Assembly: GCA_950295325.1 (NCBI GenBank)
Contig: OX485806.1
Span: 47,053,169 to 47,117,168, forward strand
Length of the DNA stretch: 64,000 nucleotides
Direction: 5' to 3'
Source: Polytrichum commune
Lineage: Eukaryota > Streptophyta > Polytrichopsida > Polytrichales > Polytrichaceae
Positions 21,409 through 32,825 of this stretch are shown piece after piece. The translations under genes were made by a program, and so were the position numbers. Positions within the stretch are counted from its first letter, which is position 1; every line of letters starts with the position of its first letter. The notes under the pieces were generated by a model. That model searched no databases. It saw only the letters and a list, made by a program, of their open reading frames with translations, and had not been told where the DNA came from.

Positions 21409-21727
21409 CGAGGATCTTCGGTACTTGGTGCTTCCACCAATTGTACTCAATGATCATGTGTGGTTTTCATCATCTTATGCATGTCCAAATAGAAAAATGA
21501 AGAGTTATGGCTTGGAAACGCAATCAACATGAGACGGTGGAATTAATTCTTTGGAATGTGATGGCCAACCATCATAGGCGATTAAGAATGGGGCTCACAT
21601 TGCACCCAGCCTACAGTTCATTGGAATGACATTCACCACACTAGTTAGTTCCGGAGCAATCTTTCATTATTCATGTCCTTTGGATTGGTATTGGTCCTAG
21701 CTACTTGGCGGGACTCCATAGTCAGCT
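21409..21727 (+). other. GYP-M2 3' untranslated region
   Basis: After the PHD finger a short Ser/Thr-rich tail ends at about 21450, followed by about 280 bp with no supported reading frame up to the polypurine tract. Confidence 0.6.
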
Positions 21728-21844
21728 GAAGGGGGGCATGTCGAGGTGTGTTGTTTATATGTGACTTTGCTATGTTTTAGTGTTCTTTGTTAGTGGTGGT
21801 TGGTACTCAAGCTGTAGTGACACACGATCGTTATTTACACGACA
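21728..21844 (+). mobile_element. Polypurine tract and 106-bp terminal repeat (LTR-D)
   Basis: The purine run GAAGGGGGGCA (21728-21738) is a typical plus-strand primer and is followed at 21739 by TGTCGAGGTGTG. A 106-bp unit with TGTCG...CGACA ends runs to 21844. A second unit of the same length and near-identical sequence lies at 22181-22286. The LTR of GYP-M2 may be this 106-bp unit or may be larger and include the LTR-B sequence that follows; the sequence does not decide. Confidence 0.6.
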
Positions 21845-21846
21845 GT

Positions 21847-22180
21847 TGTCACGGTATGCAGTGTCGGCGGCCGCACCTTATCTGTTGGGCTTTATTCATT
21901 TAGTTATGGATGGATGAATCTTAGATGTGGAGAGGAAGGCTCCTAAGTAAGAAACATCCTCCTTGGCTTGGCATTCTTGGCAAGTCAAGTCTTGTGAGTG
22001 AGTGTGTGGAGAGAGTTTGTGTGGGATGAAGATTGCATGTTTTTGCAATAAATCTTGAGTTTATCTCCCTTTTCTTATACTCTTGGATTCTTCCGTGGTG
22101 GAGTGAGAGATAGCTTGACTCATTGTGTGCATTTGAAGACTCATTAGAGCTTTTGCAAGAGTTTGACTATCTTCTTTCTC
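21847..22180 (+). repeat. LTR-B fragment between two LTR-D units
   Basis: Starts TGTCACGGTATGCAG and follows the 5' 335 bp of LTR-B (GGCTTGGCATTCTTG, GCAATAAATCTTGAG), then stops at 22180 where the second 106-bp unit begins. No target duplication is seen. Confidence 0.65.
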
Positions 22181-22286
22181 TGTCGAGGTGTGTTATTTAT
22201 GTGTGACTTTGCTATGTATTAGTTTTGTTTGTTACTGGTAATTGGTACTCGAGCTGCAGTGACACATGATCGATATTTACACGACA
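22181..22286 (+). repeat. Second LTR-D unit
   Basis: Starts TGTCGAGGTGTGTT and ends TTTACACGACA, the same ends and length as 21739-21844. Sequence after 22286 is unrelated to either LTR. Confidence 0.7.
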
Positions 22287-22456
22287 TATTTGATAACCAA
22301 ATGGAGGGGGAGAAGGGAGAAGGGGAGGCACATATCGGTGCCAATCCGACCTTTCTCGGTTGCGAGCAAATGCAAAGGCATCCAAAGGCATACGCATTTG
22401 CTAAAAATATCTACAATATAAAAAATAAAAATTTAAATTCTTTAAATATATTGGTA

Positions 22457-22753
22457 TCATACCTTTAGTTTTGTAGTCTTCTCAAACTCTAGTTGCGTCT
22501 CCCCTCGAAGCGCGATCAAGTGCTCAAATTTGCTTTCAAACCAATTCTTCTTCTTTTTGCCCTTTCTTTCCTGTTCTTCTCTTTCCACCTTCATCTTTGT
22601 AGCTCTTTTCTTAGCCAGGGCTTTCTTTTTTCCTATTGTATTTCTCTTCTTGTTTATGGGTTTGGCTAAAGGTTTTACAATTTGCACGTCACTCCTTTCA
22701 TTTTTTTTTCCAACATCTATGTTGTTTTTACATGGTTCAAACTTTGTAATCAA
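22457..22753 (-). pseudogene. Lys-rich fragment like the NAM-associated C-terminal domain
   Basis: A 99-codon minus-strand frame is very basic (KPINKKRNTIGKKKALAKKR) and leads into a helical E/K-rich end (KFEHLIALRGETQLEFEKTTK). The RP-x-G-x-K-x-AK pattern with a helical tail is like the NAM-associated domain found in plant proteins related to PIF/Harbinger ORF1 and the GST-T3-like family. No N-terminal part lies next to it in frame. It may be a remnant of the same family as 275-730. Compositional bias makes the assignment weak. Confidence 0.35.
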
Positions 22754-22807
22754 GTTTCTATTAGTTGAAAAATAATTTAGATTGTAAGATCTAAGGGCAT
22801 TAGTTGG

Positions 22808-23228
22808 AAATCACGGGGAGGTCACTTCATTGTCAAGTTGACACCACGTGCGGACAAAGTTTGCTACCCCTATATTACATGCCATATATAATTTTAAAAT
22901 TTATGATATTTTTTCTACATATACATAACCATTGATAGTATCTTTTGTATATTTTTTTGAAATTTTTAGTCATTTTTTTTAGTCATTTTTTTAGTTCAAT
23001 TCTGTGTCATTCTAGTTAGAAATGGTATGTTTTATGAAAAAAAAAATCATCAAATTAGTTACCATTTTTTACTATGTCATAGGTAATGTGTATATCTACT
23101 CATGAAAAACATTTGATAAAATTTTGACCCATTTTGGTGGTGCAACTTACCAAAAGAAGATTTTTTTTGGTCGCACATGGTGTTCAACTTGACAATGGAG
23201 TGATCTACCCGTGTTGGAAATTGACTTG
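22808..23228. repeat. Inverted repeat, arms of about 55 bp
   Basis: 22808-22862 (TTGGAAATCACGGGGAGGTC, then CATTGTCAAGTTGACACCA) matches the reverse complement of 23166-23228 (core TTGTCAAGTTGAACACCATG). The 300-bp loop is AT-rich. This is a fold-back structure as in a MITE or a broken inverted duplication. Neither arm is flanked by an evident target duplication. The minus-strand arm reads DHSIVKLNTMCDQKK, so the arms may derive from an exon and not from a transposon end. Confidence 0.5.
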
Positions 23229-26200
23229 GATGTTGAAAAAAATTCTCACTACTTACATAGTCTTCATCTTCGCTACAAATAAATGAAAAATGAGAGTAAC
23301 CAACCATTTTGCAAAAAACATTCTACACACAAATTTCTCATACACGAACCTCCAACTAGCATTTAAAACCAAGACAGAGAGCGTCGCAGTGAAGGAGGCA
23401 AAACCAATCGCCTCAATAAGTTTTGAACATGGCAGGCTCTCAATGTAATGGTTTTGATTTGTCTAAAGAAAAATGGTTTCATTCAAGTCGGAGTTCTTTG
23501 GAGGCCAAGTTTCTTGTCCGAGGGTTTGAGGTTGCCTAAGAAACTTGACCTCCAGAGAACTCCCCCTAAAAAAAAGTCCCCCGTGTCATTTTTTCATCCA
23601 TGTAAACCAAATGACTCTTCGCCGTAGTGTAAACCACCACTGGACAAGAGTGTCATTCTCTACCAATCAAATTTCAAAATTCCCCTAAAATTCATGTATA
23701 GTAGACTTCTCCACCGTAGTGTAAAGCGGCCTTAAGAAAAATCATATAATTTCTTAGCGAAAAATATTTATAGAAGTACCACACCTGCGTCACTGAGGTG
23801 ATGTGAACGCCTCCTGTGTAGTTGGGGTCTAGGAAGATCTTGGACGTTGTTTAGATTTGACAAATCTGAAGGTTTTTATGCTGCCCCGGACTCTGGCTTT
23901 TTTTCCCCTTGGATAAAGCGTGAAAAACTTCACATTGGATAAAATCTCCAACTCCACCTCCATCCACTCACAAATCTTGGATGAAAAAATTCTAACTAAG
24001 TCGTCCATTAAAAGGATTTGCGGAGGACATGATGCCAAACAAAGGGATTTCATCCAACATGAAGTTTCTTAAGCTCTACCCGAGGGAAAGAGAAGCCAGA
24101 AGTTGGGGCAACATAGGAACCTTCAAATCTATCAAATAACAATCGACAACTGAGATCTTTCTAGCCCCCAACCACATAAGTTGCGTTCATAATGCCTCAC
24201 TCATGTGAATACTCACTTTTTTGGGGCCTAAACATAGCCAAAAAACCGCAAAAAAAAACATGTGAAAAAACTTTGTTTACGAAACCTTGTTCACATTTAA
24301 CTTGTAGCCGAGACGTCCACTTCTTAAGTTGGTTGGGTGCCACTCAATACCATTATAGCCATAGCCATGCCCCACCTATTGTTTGCCATGTGTGCGCCTT
24401 GAGAAAAGGAATTGTTGGTTGGTTTCCTATTGGAAAGTGGAGGGGCCTATCTAAAGGGTACATTGCCAAGGGGCTCATCTCCAATGTCCATTTCCCCCTC
24501 TATCAATGTATTGCCCATATAGTGTCTTGATCTAAAACCTCATTGCTACACCCTTCCAAGGTATCATTGCCTTCAATGTGGCTTCATTTGAACCAAACTC
24601 TCTAGCAGCTAGCTTCCCTCCCCATTTGCTCAAAACCCATCCCTTCTTCTTTCTTGAGTGCCTTGTTAAATGTTGTACTTAGATAGTTGCTTAGTTAGGT
24701 ATGGGTTTGATGAAGGAATGAGGGGTTGTATTGTAGCTGTGGAATTATCACATCAAAATTGAATCATGCTTGCTTGCTCAAATGTGCATTGCCTTCCTCA
24801 CATTGCATCATCTTGCTCACTCTCATTTTTTCTTGTTGTTGTCTTTGCAATGCAATAGGTTTAGTGGCTTAGAACAATTGTTACAATATTTTAACTTTGA
24901 GAGAGTTGGTTGTGGGTGAAATGCGTTGGGTGTCAAGTGATTGGAATGTGGAGCCTAAATGCTTGAGAGGTCGCATGGTCCTTGGATATGTTGTGTGGGA
25001 GGTGCAAACTTAGTGCGAGCCTCAAGGGATGTAAACTATGTGCGATTTGGTTGTGCCATTCTTAAGGTTAGTGGGCTTGTTGCTTGAAGTGCTCTAGTTT
25101 AAATGCAGGGTGGCATTATGTATGCTTGGTTTATCTTGATGGATTTGGCTAGCATGTTATTCATTGATATTACCTTTCGAGTGTTCTCTCAACGTCATTG
25201 TGGTCATTTTCTTACCTCTTGGCTTTCTTTTACCTTACGGTCACCCTCGCTGTGATTTCAATCATGATGGTGGGTGCTTGAGGTATCTTGATTGCGACAA
25301 TTGTGGAAGTTAGTGGGTTTTGTTTATTTTTTTGCTATGGTTGCCTATTATGTGCGGCCTATTGCTTTGTTTGCATCTTGCTGCAATGTCAAGTTCCTCT
25401 ACCCCATTGTTGAAGGCTCTTAAGGCCAAAAGGGTCATTTTACTTAAGAGCCACTTCATAAGCTTGTAGATATATGCCAACTCTAGACCATTGTGCATGG
25501 CTTATCCATGCCCTTGTAAGCGCACAAAAATCTATTCAATTCCCTCTTCATTTGATAGCAAGCATGTGGAGGATTTCAACACCCGTACAAGAACCAATGT
25601 AGGTGTTAATCTCAACTGCAATTGAAATCCAACCCAGATCTCGGGCCTTTGTCTATCTATGTCAAATGACCTTGTAGAACTGATCAATTTGACAGACTTC
25701 GCAACACTTGCAATCAAATAAAGAAAAGGTAAGGGGAAAAAAATTCTAGTCATAAATGTCAAAATAGTTGGGCTCTTGCCCATCCATAAATAGAGATGTT
25801 GCGAATTGGGAAAGGATCCATTGTCAATATGGTTCAGTGCATTTTGGGCATTTTGGTGAAGGGAAAATTTGTGGTGATTGATGCTTGATGCCATTGTGTA
25901 ATAGTTTGTAAAATCTTACATTTGTGACAAAGAAAAGGCCGCAAACTCTACCTTCAGATCATTTTAATCTATTTGACTTAAAGATCTACAAAATTGCATA
26001 TTGCAAGATTAAATTCAAGTATGAAAATATTATTGTATAATGTTATGGCTTGAGGTAAAGGTTGACGTTTCTCCATTTGCAATGATAAGAGTGTGGGGAT
26101 ACATCATGTAGAGGTTAATCTGGACGTTATCCTTGAAAAACACGTTGAAGAATGGCATGTAAAAGTTGATTTGTAACATTTGAATGTAAAAAAAATGAAT

Positions 26201-27121
26201 ACTACATCAAGCCTAAGTGCGGTCACCAAGGTTGTTCCTATTCCCAACGCACAAGCTTTGATTTGGCCAACTATTCTCTGGTAAGTACGTATCCTTGTAG
26301 TTATGTTCTTGCTATCACTTTAGTCAATCAAAGAAAAAAACATGATTTTAATAACATTTTATTTCCATTTGTTATTATCTTCTTCGTGAATTCAACTCAC
26401 TTTGAAGGATTCATTTGGGCCGCCTCTATCGTGTGTGATTTTGTCTTATCTTTGGGGACTCTCTATCACTCTGATGATTTGACCTACTTCAGTTGTGAAA
26501 CTCAATAGTTTGGCAAATAATCATTAGCTCATATTTTGAGTAATCACATATTTAATTGTCGTGAATAATGCTTGTGGAAATCTCAAATTTAATTTATTCT
26601 AATTAACTTCTAACCATCATGCCAGGCTTTGGAAATTGTAGTAACCACCTTTGTTTTCAAATAAACCGGGCAGTTCATCTCAAAGATCATCCACATAGTT
26701 AACACAAAAACAATGCATAATAATTTGGCTTTAACTTTTAATTTATGCATTAGTATGTCTACCCTCCAAATGACTTGCATTGAGTACAATCTTATTCTCA
26801 TGAAGTAAAGTCCTCTTGCTCTTATAGTGTTGTTCTTGCAACCTATAACATGCACAAAATATCCTATAGCCTCGTCACTCCCACACGCAGACTCTATGTC
26901 TTTTACTAGCAATGTGCGATCAATTCATCTAGGCTATCATGGTGCTCACCACATGGTACTATTTTTTTTCTCTGTAATTTTTTTTTTTTAATACAACTAT
27001 AGCATGTCAAACTTATGTAGTCCTGACTGTACCCATCTGAGGCGTCTTAGTCTTTTCCTCTCACTCATGTCAATTGCCTTCCATTCTATTGTAGGGATTG
27101 AATTCCTCTCAACTCACCCTC
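23229..27121. other. AT-rich region without a supported gene
   Basis: Several open frames of 60-120 codons exist on both strands (for example 23829-24053 minus, 25532-25894 minus, 26610-26912 minus) but none shows a motif, repeat support or codon bias that I can defend. No tRNA cloverleaf, LTR or coding homology to other parts of the window was recognised. It may hold old, unrecognisable element remnants. Confidence 0.5.
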
Positions 27122-28108
27122 TGTTGCGCACCTCTCCATGAGGAGTGCCCGAAACACCATGGGCACAAGGGGGACCCCGGAGTGACACCCGGGACTTGTG
27201 GTACCGTTGGTGAGAGGGCCCAAGTGATCCTAGTGTGGGTGAGGGCCCCGGGCGTTGGGAACGCCTCCCACCCACAGAGACTAGGAGGCATGAGGGTAAG
27301 GCCATAAGCTATGCGTATCTCATGGCGTGGTGATTCTAGAATGCTCAAGATCACCTCAAGCGGAGGTGTGAGCTAGGAGTTATGGCCATTTGAGTGGGGC
27401 GCTGTCCCGGGACAGCGCCCTGGTACAGCAGTGCCTGGGAGTGATTCCCGGGACTGCCAAGGTTCAAACAGGCATAACTTCCTTAAGAATTACCTAAATG
27501 GGCAAGTGAGGAGTCCATCGGCATCTACGTGAAGCGTAGATGAAGATGAAGTGGTTGGTTGTTATGATCAGACATCATAAAAGGAAGTTATGATGGTCTG
27601 AAGCTGCTGGGGGGGTTCTAGGCCCAGCAGCTAAAGGAAAATGTCCACTTGGCCCCAACTCTTGGTAGAGGGACAAGAGGTTGGTTGACGGTGGGGTAGG
27701 GGCCCCGCGTAAAGTCCTAGAGGCTTATATGGGTGAGGTGGTGTGGCCTCACCCACCCGAGGCCGAACGGCACAGCCTCCATGGGCTTTGGCCCATTGTG
27801 AGGCCATAGTTGCCTAGTATGGTTCGGGTTGTTGAAGTGTTGCTCCGGCAACGCGATGATCAACATAGGATTGGACTTCCATGGATGGAAGTTCACATCG
27901 AAGAAATGGGTTACCGATTAAGGGGTGAGTCCCGAAAGCAAAGTAGGAGGTAGCTATGAGTAATTGTTTCCCCTCCTATGAGCTATATGGTCCGGGGTAG
28001 GAGGAGCTAACCATTAGCATGGCGGAATGCGAATGGTTAGCGCTCGTAACTTTTACTAGAATTGAAAATTGGCAAGATTGTCAAGGGGGGTTAGCAAGGG
28101 TTGCAACA
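27122..28108 (+). mobile_element. Solo LTR-A, plus orientation
   Basis: About 987 bp starting TGTTGCGCACCTCTCC and ending AGGGTTGCAACA. It is flanked by the perfect 5-bp duplication CCCTC (27117-27121 and 28109-28113). No element body adjoins it. It carries the perfect CCCGGGACAGCG-centred hairpin found in the other copies. Confidence 0.9.
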
Positions 28109-28113
28109 CCCTC

Positions 28114-29219
28114 TCTCTGGCCATGGCTTACTCTTCGGGTGGCTATGAGTTTTTCTCAAGATCGTTCCCTATATCCACTTGGTTATTTGCTTTTTATTTC
28201 CCATGCGGAAATTACTTGCCTCTTGACCTTCCATCAGTCACGTGCTTACACATTCTTCATAAGATGATTGCCCTTGTATTGGCAATTAATCTTTACCTCC
28301 TCTCATATGCTTGGTAAAACGACTTAAATGTTTATCACCAACTTTATTACCTCTTACATTCAAACTACATCTTTGTTTATTGTCAAAGCTAGTTATTTCT
28401 AGATCATTATGATCCTATTAGTTCTCATACATTCATTTGCCTCCTTCACACATTGCCCATGGCCAGTAATTCACTTAGTCAAGTCGAGTCAATCTTCGTT
28501 TTCCAACCTTCAACTGCTCACTAGCATAAAGCTTTCTCTTAGACTATTATTTATATTAATTCCCTCAGTCATGATATTTATACACATTATGTTTCAACTG
28601 ACATCGTTCCTTCTTCTTAGGTTCAAATCTTCTTCTACTTGGCATGTCGCCCAAATGCAGTTTCTTAAACTTCAACTCTCATAATCTTTAAGCAACTATA
28701 CTCACACTTTGACAAATGATTGAATCAAATAGATTCTCATTTTCTCCAAATCACAAAACAACAACCATCAAAGTTCCACTTCAAGACATCAAAACCATTA
28801 CACATCAAAGGAATTTATTTTTTATAACGAAGTTCAAAGACCCAAAAATTCGAATCACTCGGATCTACATCAACCTCTTTTTATTTCTCTCAAGTATCTT
28901 ACTCGGAAAATGTCTCTCTAGACACAATCATTGAGTTCCTAGGATTGCTATGACATGAGCAGTGAGCAAAATTTCATGAGTAGTGAGTTCAATTTTTAGT
29001 CATCAAAAGTGAAACTCTATTTCTTTAAATTTTAATAACTTTGTGGCAAGGGTGTAAATCCGTAGTAATATAAACTTTAATGAAACAAATTTAACAAATA
29101 ATAGATGATGTCATACAAATAAAGGCCGATGTTATAATATAAAACAATGAAGTATATGTGAAAACCGATAATTTGGGTATTTTGAGAAAAAATATAGGTT
29201 TGGGATTGAACCTTATCGC
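28114..29219. other. AT-rich spacer, no gene seen
   Basis: Short frames only. Nothing here repeats elsewhere in the window as far as I can read. Confidence 0.5.
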
Positions 29220-29570
29220 AAGTAAAAGGTAATTATTTGAAGAACATGAGCAAGGACACAAGTAAGAACACAAACAGGGTCACAAGCCATAATGCCAACA
29301 CGAACATGACCACAAGCAAAAACCACAATATGAGCATGATACCAACAAAAACATGAGGAAAAACATAACAATAACAAAACACAAAACAAAAGCAAGAAAT
29401 AACACGAGAAGGGCTATATGTGAAAATGCATGAACGAGCACAACCACGAGCACGCCCCAGAACATTAGCAACAATACAAGCCATAACACAAATTATAATG
29501 AACACAAGCAAGAATGAACATGAGTAAGGGCTGGAGCCTGTAACCAAGCATGAGCATGAGCAAAAAAAAT
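29220..29570. repeat. Low-complexity ACAAGCA/AACATGAGC repeat
   Basis: An A/C-rich tract made of irregular repeats of AACACAAGCA, AACATGAGCA and similar words. It gives apparent open frames rich in Cys/Phe/Val on the minus strand, which are a composition effect and not genes. Confidence 0.65.
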
Positions 29571-30452
29571 CGTCGCAACCTTTGCTAACACCCCTTAACT
29601 ATCTTGGTCATTTTCCAATTCTAGCAATTATCATGACTGCTAACCCTTTGCATTCCACTCATGCAAACAGTAAGCTCATAGGTGGGTGACCAACCCTCTT
29701 ACCATGTTTTTGGGTCTCTTCCCTTAAAAAGTAGCCAATGGTTAGATGTGGATTTCCATCCATAGAAGTCCAATTTTTAGTTGATAATCACGTTGCCGGG
29801 GCCCCACTATAACAACCCAAACCATAATTGGCAACTATGCCCCCACGTTGGGCCAACGTCCGTGAAGGTCGTGCCTTTCAACCTTGGGTGAGTTCAGTTG
29901 GCTATGCCGCCTCACCTATATAAGCCTCTATGACTTTGGGCAGGGCTCCTACCTTGCCATTAAGAAATTTTTTGTCTCTCTCTTAAGAGTTGGGGCTAAG
30001 TACACATTTTCCCTTAGCCGTTGTGGCTAGAAGCCCCCAACAACTTTAGACCTTCATAACTTTGTTGTATGATCTCTGATTCTATCATGCAACTACTCCA
30101 TCGACATCTATTCATTTTTTAGATGTTGATAAACTCTTCACTTGCCCCATTTTGGCAAGTACTAAGATTGTTATGGTCGTTTTAACCTTGGCAATCATGG
30201 GCGCCACTCCTAGGTCGTTGTTGTCCCATGGTGCTATCCGTAGGCAACGCCCCACTATCCAATGCTTATGGCCTTACCCTCATGATTCTTGATCTTTGTG
30301 GGTGAAAGGCGTTCCCAACACCCAATGTCCTCACCCACATTAGGATCATTTGGGTTTTCTCACCAATGATGCCACAATTCACGGGTTTCACTCCGGGGTC
30401 CCCTTTGTGCCCATGGTGTTTTGGGTACTCCTCATGAATAGGTGCGCTATAA
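29571..30452 (-). mobile_element. Diverged LTR-A copy, minus orientation
   Basis: Recognisable from CGTCGCAACCTTTGCTA to GGTGCGCTATA, with the order of landmarks (CATTCCACTCATGC, TATAAGCCTCTA, GGGGCTAAGTACACATTTTCCC, CCATGGTGTTTTGGGTACTCC) kept but many substitutions. It is clearly older than the other copies. Ends are eroded and no duplication is visible. Confidence 0.75.
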
Positions 30453-30752
30453 CTATAACTAGAAAACAAGCAACAAAGAAGACAAACCAAGACACGAGCT
30501 AGAACTGTCCATGCACAAAGTCATTGATGAACAAATAAGTTTCAAACACACAAGTTGGCCAAGGGGTGAGTGATCATTTAAAGCAACTTTGATACTAGGT
30601 TTACCAATAAAATAAGGTAATAACACACCTCAAATAATAATGAAGACAGCTGAAAATAATAAAGATGGTACAAAATTATCTATAGGCCACGACCACGGAC
30701 AATAACGTTAGAAACGTGGTCTCAGAAATACTAAACATTGACAAGGAGTAAA

Positions 30753-31591
30753 TGTTGCGCGCCTCTTTATGAAGGGTCCCGCAACACCATAGGCACAAGG
30801 GGAAATCCAAAATGACACCCGAGACTTGTGGCACCATAGGTGAGAAGGCCCAGGTGATCCTAGAGTGGATGAGGGCCCCAGGCGTTGAAAATGCCTCCCA
30901 CCCACTGAAATTAGGATGCGCATGGGTAAAACCATGACCATTGAATATTTCATGATTTCTATAATGCTTATAAACTCCCCAATGGGAGGTGTGAGCCAAT
31001 AGACATGGCGATTTGAGTGGGGCACTGCCTAAGGACAACGCCCTAGGACAACAATAAATAGAGAGAAGCGCCTGACATTGCCGAGGTTAGAACACATCCT
31101 CAATACTTGCCCAAATGGGGCAAGTGAGGAGTTTATTAACATCTACGTAAAGAATAGATGTCGATGGAATGGTTGCTTGGTGGAATCAAAAGTAAAACAA
31201 CGAATTATGGAGGTTTGAAGCTACTAGAGGAATCCATGCCTAGTGGCCAAAGGAAAATGTCTCCCTGGCCCCAAAATTTACGAGAAACATAAAAGGTTAC
31301 TTAATGGTGGGCTAGGGGCCTTGCCCAAAGTCTTTGAGTCTTATATGGGAGAGCTAGCTTTGCCAACTGACCCACCCGCAACAAAATTGCGTGGCATCTA
31401 ACGGGCTTTGGCCCGTGGAAGCAAAGTTGCCAAATATGTTTCGGGTTGTTATAGTGTTGCTCTTATCAATTCAAGATTGGACCTTTATGGGTGGAAGTCC
31501 ACAATTAAGCATTGGCTACCTACTAATGGGAAAATCTCGAATGCATGTCTAGAAATATTTGTTTATGAGCTTGGAGGTTCAAGGTATGAGG
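30753..31591 (+). mobile_element. Diverged LTR-A copy, plus orientation, cut by the MULE-like element
   Basis: Starts TGTTGCGCGCCTC and follows LTR-A through GGCACAAGGGG, CCTAGAGTGG and the ATATGGGAGAGCTAG part to about 31591 (GGTATGAGGAGG). There the sequence passes into the 3' end of the MULE-like element. The remaining LTR end (about 130 bp) was not found on the far side of that element. Confidence 0.7.
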
Positions 31592-31593
31592 AG

Positions 31594-31780
31594 GGACGAC
31601 ACAGCTATGTGAGCGTAGAGCAGAGAGCGAAGAGCGGAGATGAAATAATATAGCAAATTTTCAGACTAAATTTAGCAAAAGTTTAAATAACAAAGAATAT
31701 TCCTATAATATTCTTAAAAAAAAATGTGACCTATTTCCGTGGAATGGATAGGTCCAACAATAAATGAAAATGATCTGAAT
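31594..31780 (-). other. 3' terminal region of MULE-like copy 1
   Basis: Read on the minus strand this matches 52240-52429 of copy 2: CCACGGAAATAGGTCACA against CCACGGTTATAGGTCTCA, then AGAATATT runs, GCTAAATTTAGTC and a CTCCGCTCT-rich end closing at TCGTCC. The shared stretch suggests the same transposon end. A matching inverted end at the 5' side was not found in either copy. Confidence 0.6.
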
Positions 31781-32127
31781 TTGAAATGGAGTCGTTAAAT
31801 TTAGAATACGGGAAATGCAAAAATGATATAAGAATTATGATAAAATAGATAAGTATATGATTTAAACCAAGGGTGATTCCAAAAAAGAATAATTGAAAAT
31901 GATTTTATCAAGTTTGGTATAATTGAAGAATGAATCAATGAAAATACAAATGGCGACCAACTTGCTTCGTTTTTATTCCATCACTTTTATATTTGTCCTA
32001 TCTATGAGTCAACTGTAGAGCTTGGACTTGCACAATTATTGTTTGTGGAGATTATCTTTAACTCAAAATATATGAGGACATAAGTTATATTCGTATCCAA
32101 TACGGATGAAGAGTGTTTAGGGACACA

Positions 32128-32625
32128 ATGGGAGAGGAGAGAGACATGTTCGCTGGCCTAGGATGGGAGAAGGAGATTAGGAGTCTAGGAGATCCCCATG
32201 TTCCTTTTAATCCATCGTCGAAACATGACAAAGGTGTTGGAAAGCTATGTAGTGATGACTACGAGCTCACTCCATTTTCACAGTCCACACAAGCCTGGAG
32301 GTGGAGGATGCAGGAGGAGCAAAAACAATATGCAAAGAAAAATAAAACGCGAGCGGATGTGCAGGAGAAGGACGCTGATGTGAATGAAGACGTTGATTTG
32401 AATGAAGAGAAGACAACGAACGGGGAGGATGAGGTGAAGGTAGTAGGCGAATCTTCGAGGTCTTTGTCGTTTCGCGAGAGGATGAGAGGATTGTCGCCGC
32501 ATCGTCGTCCACTGAAGGATCGAATGAGGGATAAAACGGTGTCATACATTGATTTGCTTCGACCGGGTCCACCTCCATCAAGAAAGGACGATGAAACATG
32601 TAGAAGGTTGGCGAAACGAAAGTAG
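32128..32625 (+). CDS. Convergent accessory protein of MULE-like copy 1
   Basis: An open frame of 165 codons from ATG at 32128, converging on the transposase 3' end. The protein is charged: an N-terminal part with SLGDPHVPFNP, an E/D/K-rich middle, then SLSFRERMRGLSPHRRPLK and a basic end after SYIDLLRPGPPPSR. The same position in copy 2 (51515-51967, minus) holds a protein with SLGDCVGPFQP, YSRETLSGLRGRGPLLK and SYAEMARGKPKR, so the three segments are shared in order. Function is unknown. By position it recalls mudrB, the second, convergent gene of maize MuDR, but no sequence kinship is claimed. Being open in the copy whose transposase is broken is notable. A start further upstream cannot be excluded. 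Confidence 0.6.
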   Translation: MGEERDMFAGLGWEKEIRSLGDPHVPFNPSSKHDKGVGKLCSDDYELTPFSQSTQAWRWRMQEEQKQYAKKNKTRADVQEKDADVNEDVDLNEEKTTNGEDEVKVVGESSRSLSFRERMRGLSPHRRPLKDRMRDKTVSYIDLLRPGPPPSRKDDETCRRLAKRK

Positions 32626-32825
32626 ATTTAATAGACATAGGTAGCACTTTCAAATTGAACATGAAATGTTCAACCGGGAGATAGAGACATGACACATTTG
32701 AATATTGTAATACAAAATTTTGAAGAGAATAAAAATAATCCATGAAATTATATTTATTATAGCAATCAATTATGAGTTCACGTTCGGTCCAGAACTGACC
32801 ACATCCATTAGAACAAAATGTAGTG

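Noticed and set aside
21850-22180. Host gene promoter reading of the GGCGGCCGC-containing segment
   Set aside because: The same sequence occurs in the other LTR-B copies, so it is repeat sequence.
25532-26912. Minus-strand frames at 25532-25894 and 26610-26912
   Set aside because: Longest frames of the AT-rich middle region, but no motif, no second copy in the window and no start or splice support.
29213-29547. Hydrophobic Cys/Phe/Val-rich frames that look like membrane proteins
   Set aside because: They come from the reverse strand of an ACAAGCA/AACATGAGC low-complexity tract and have shifting frames.
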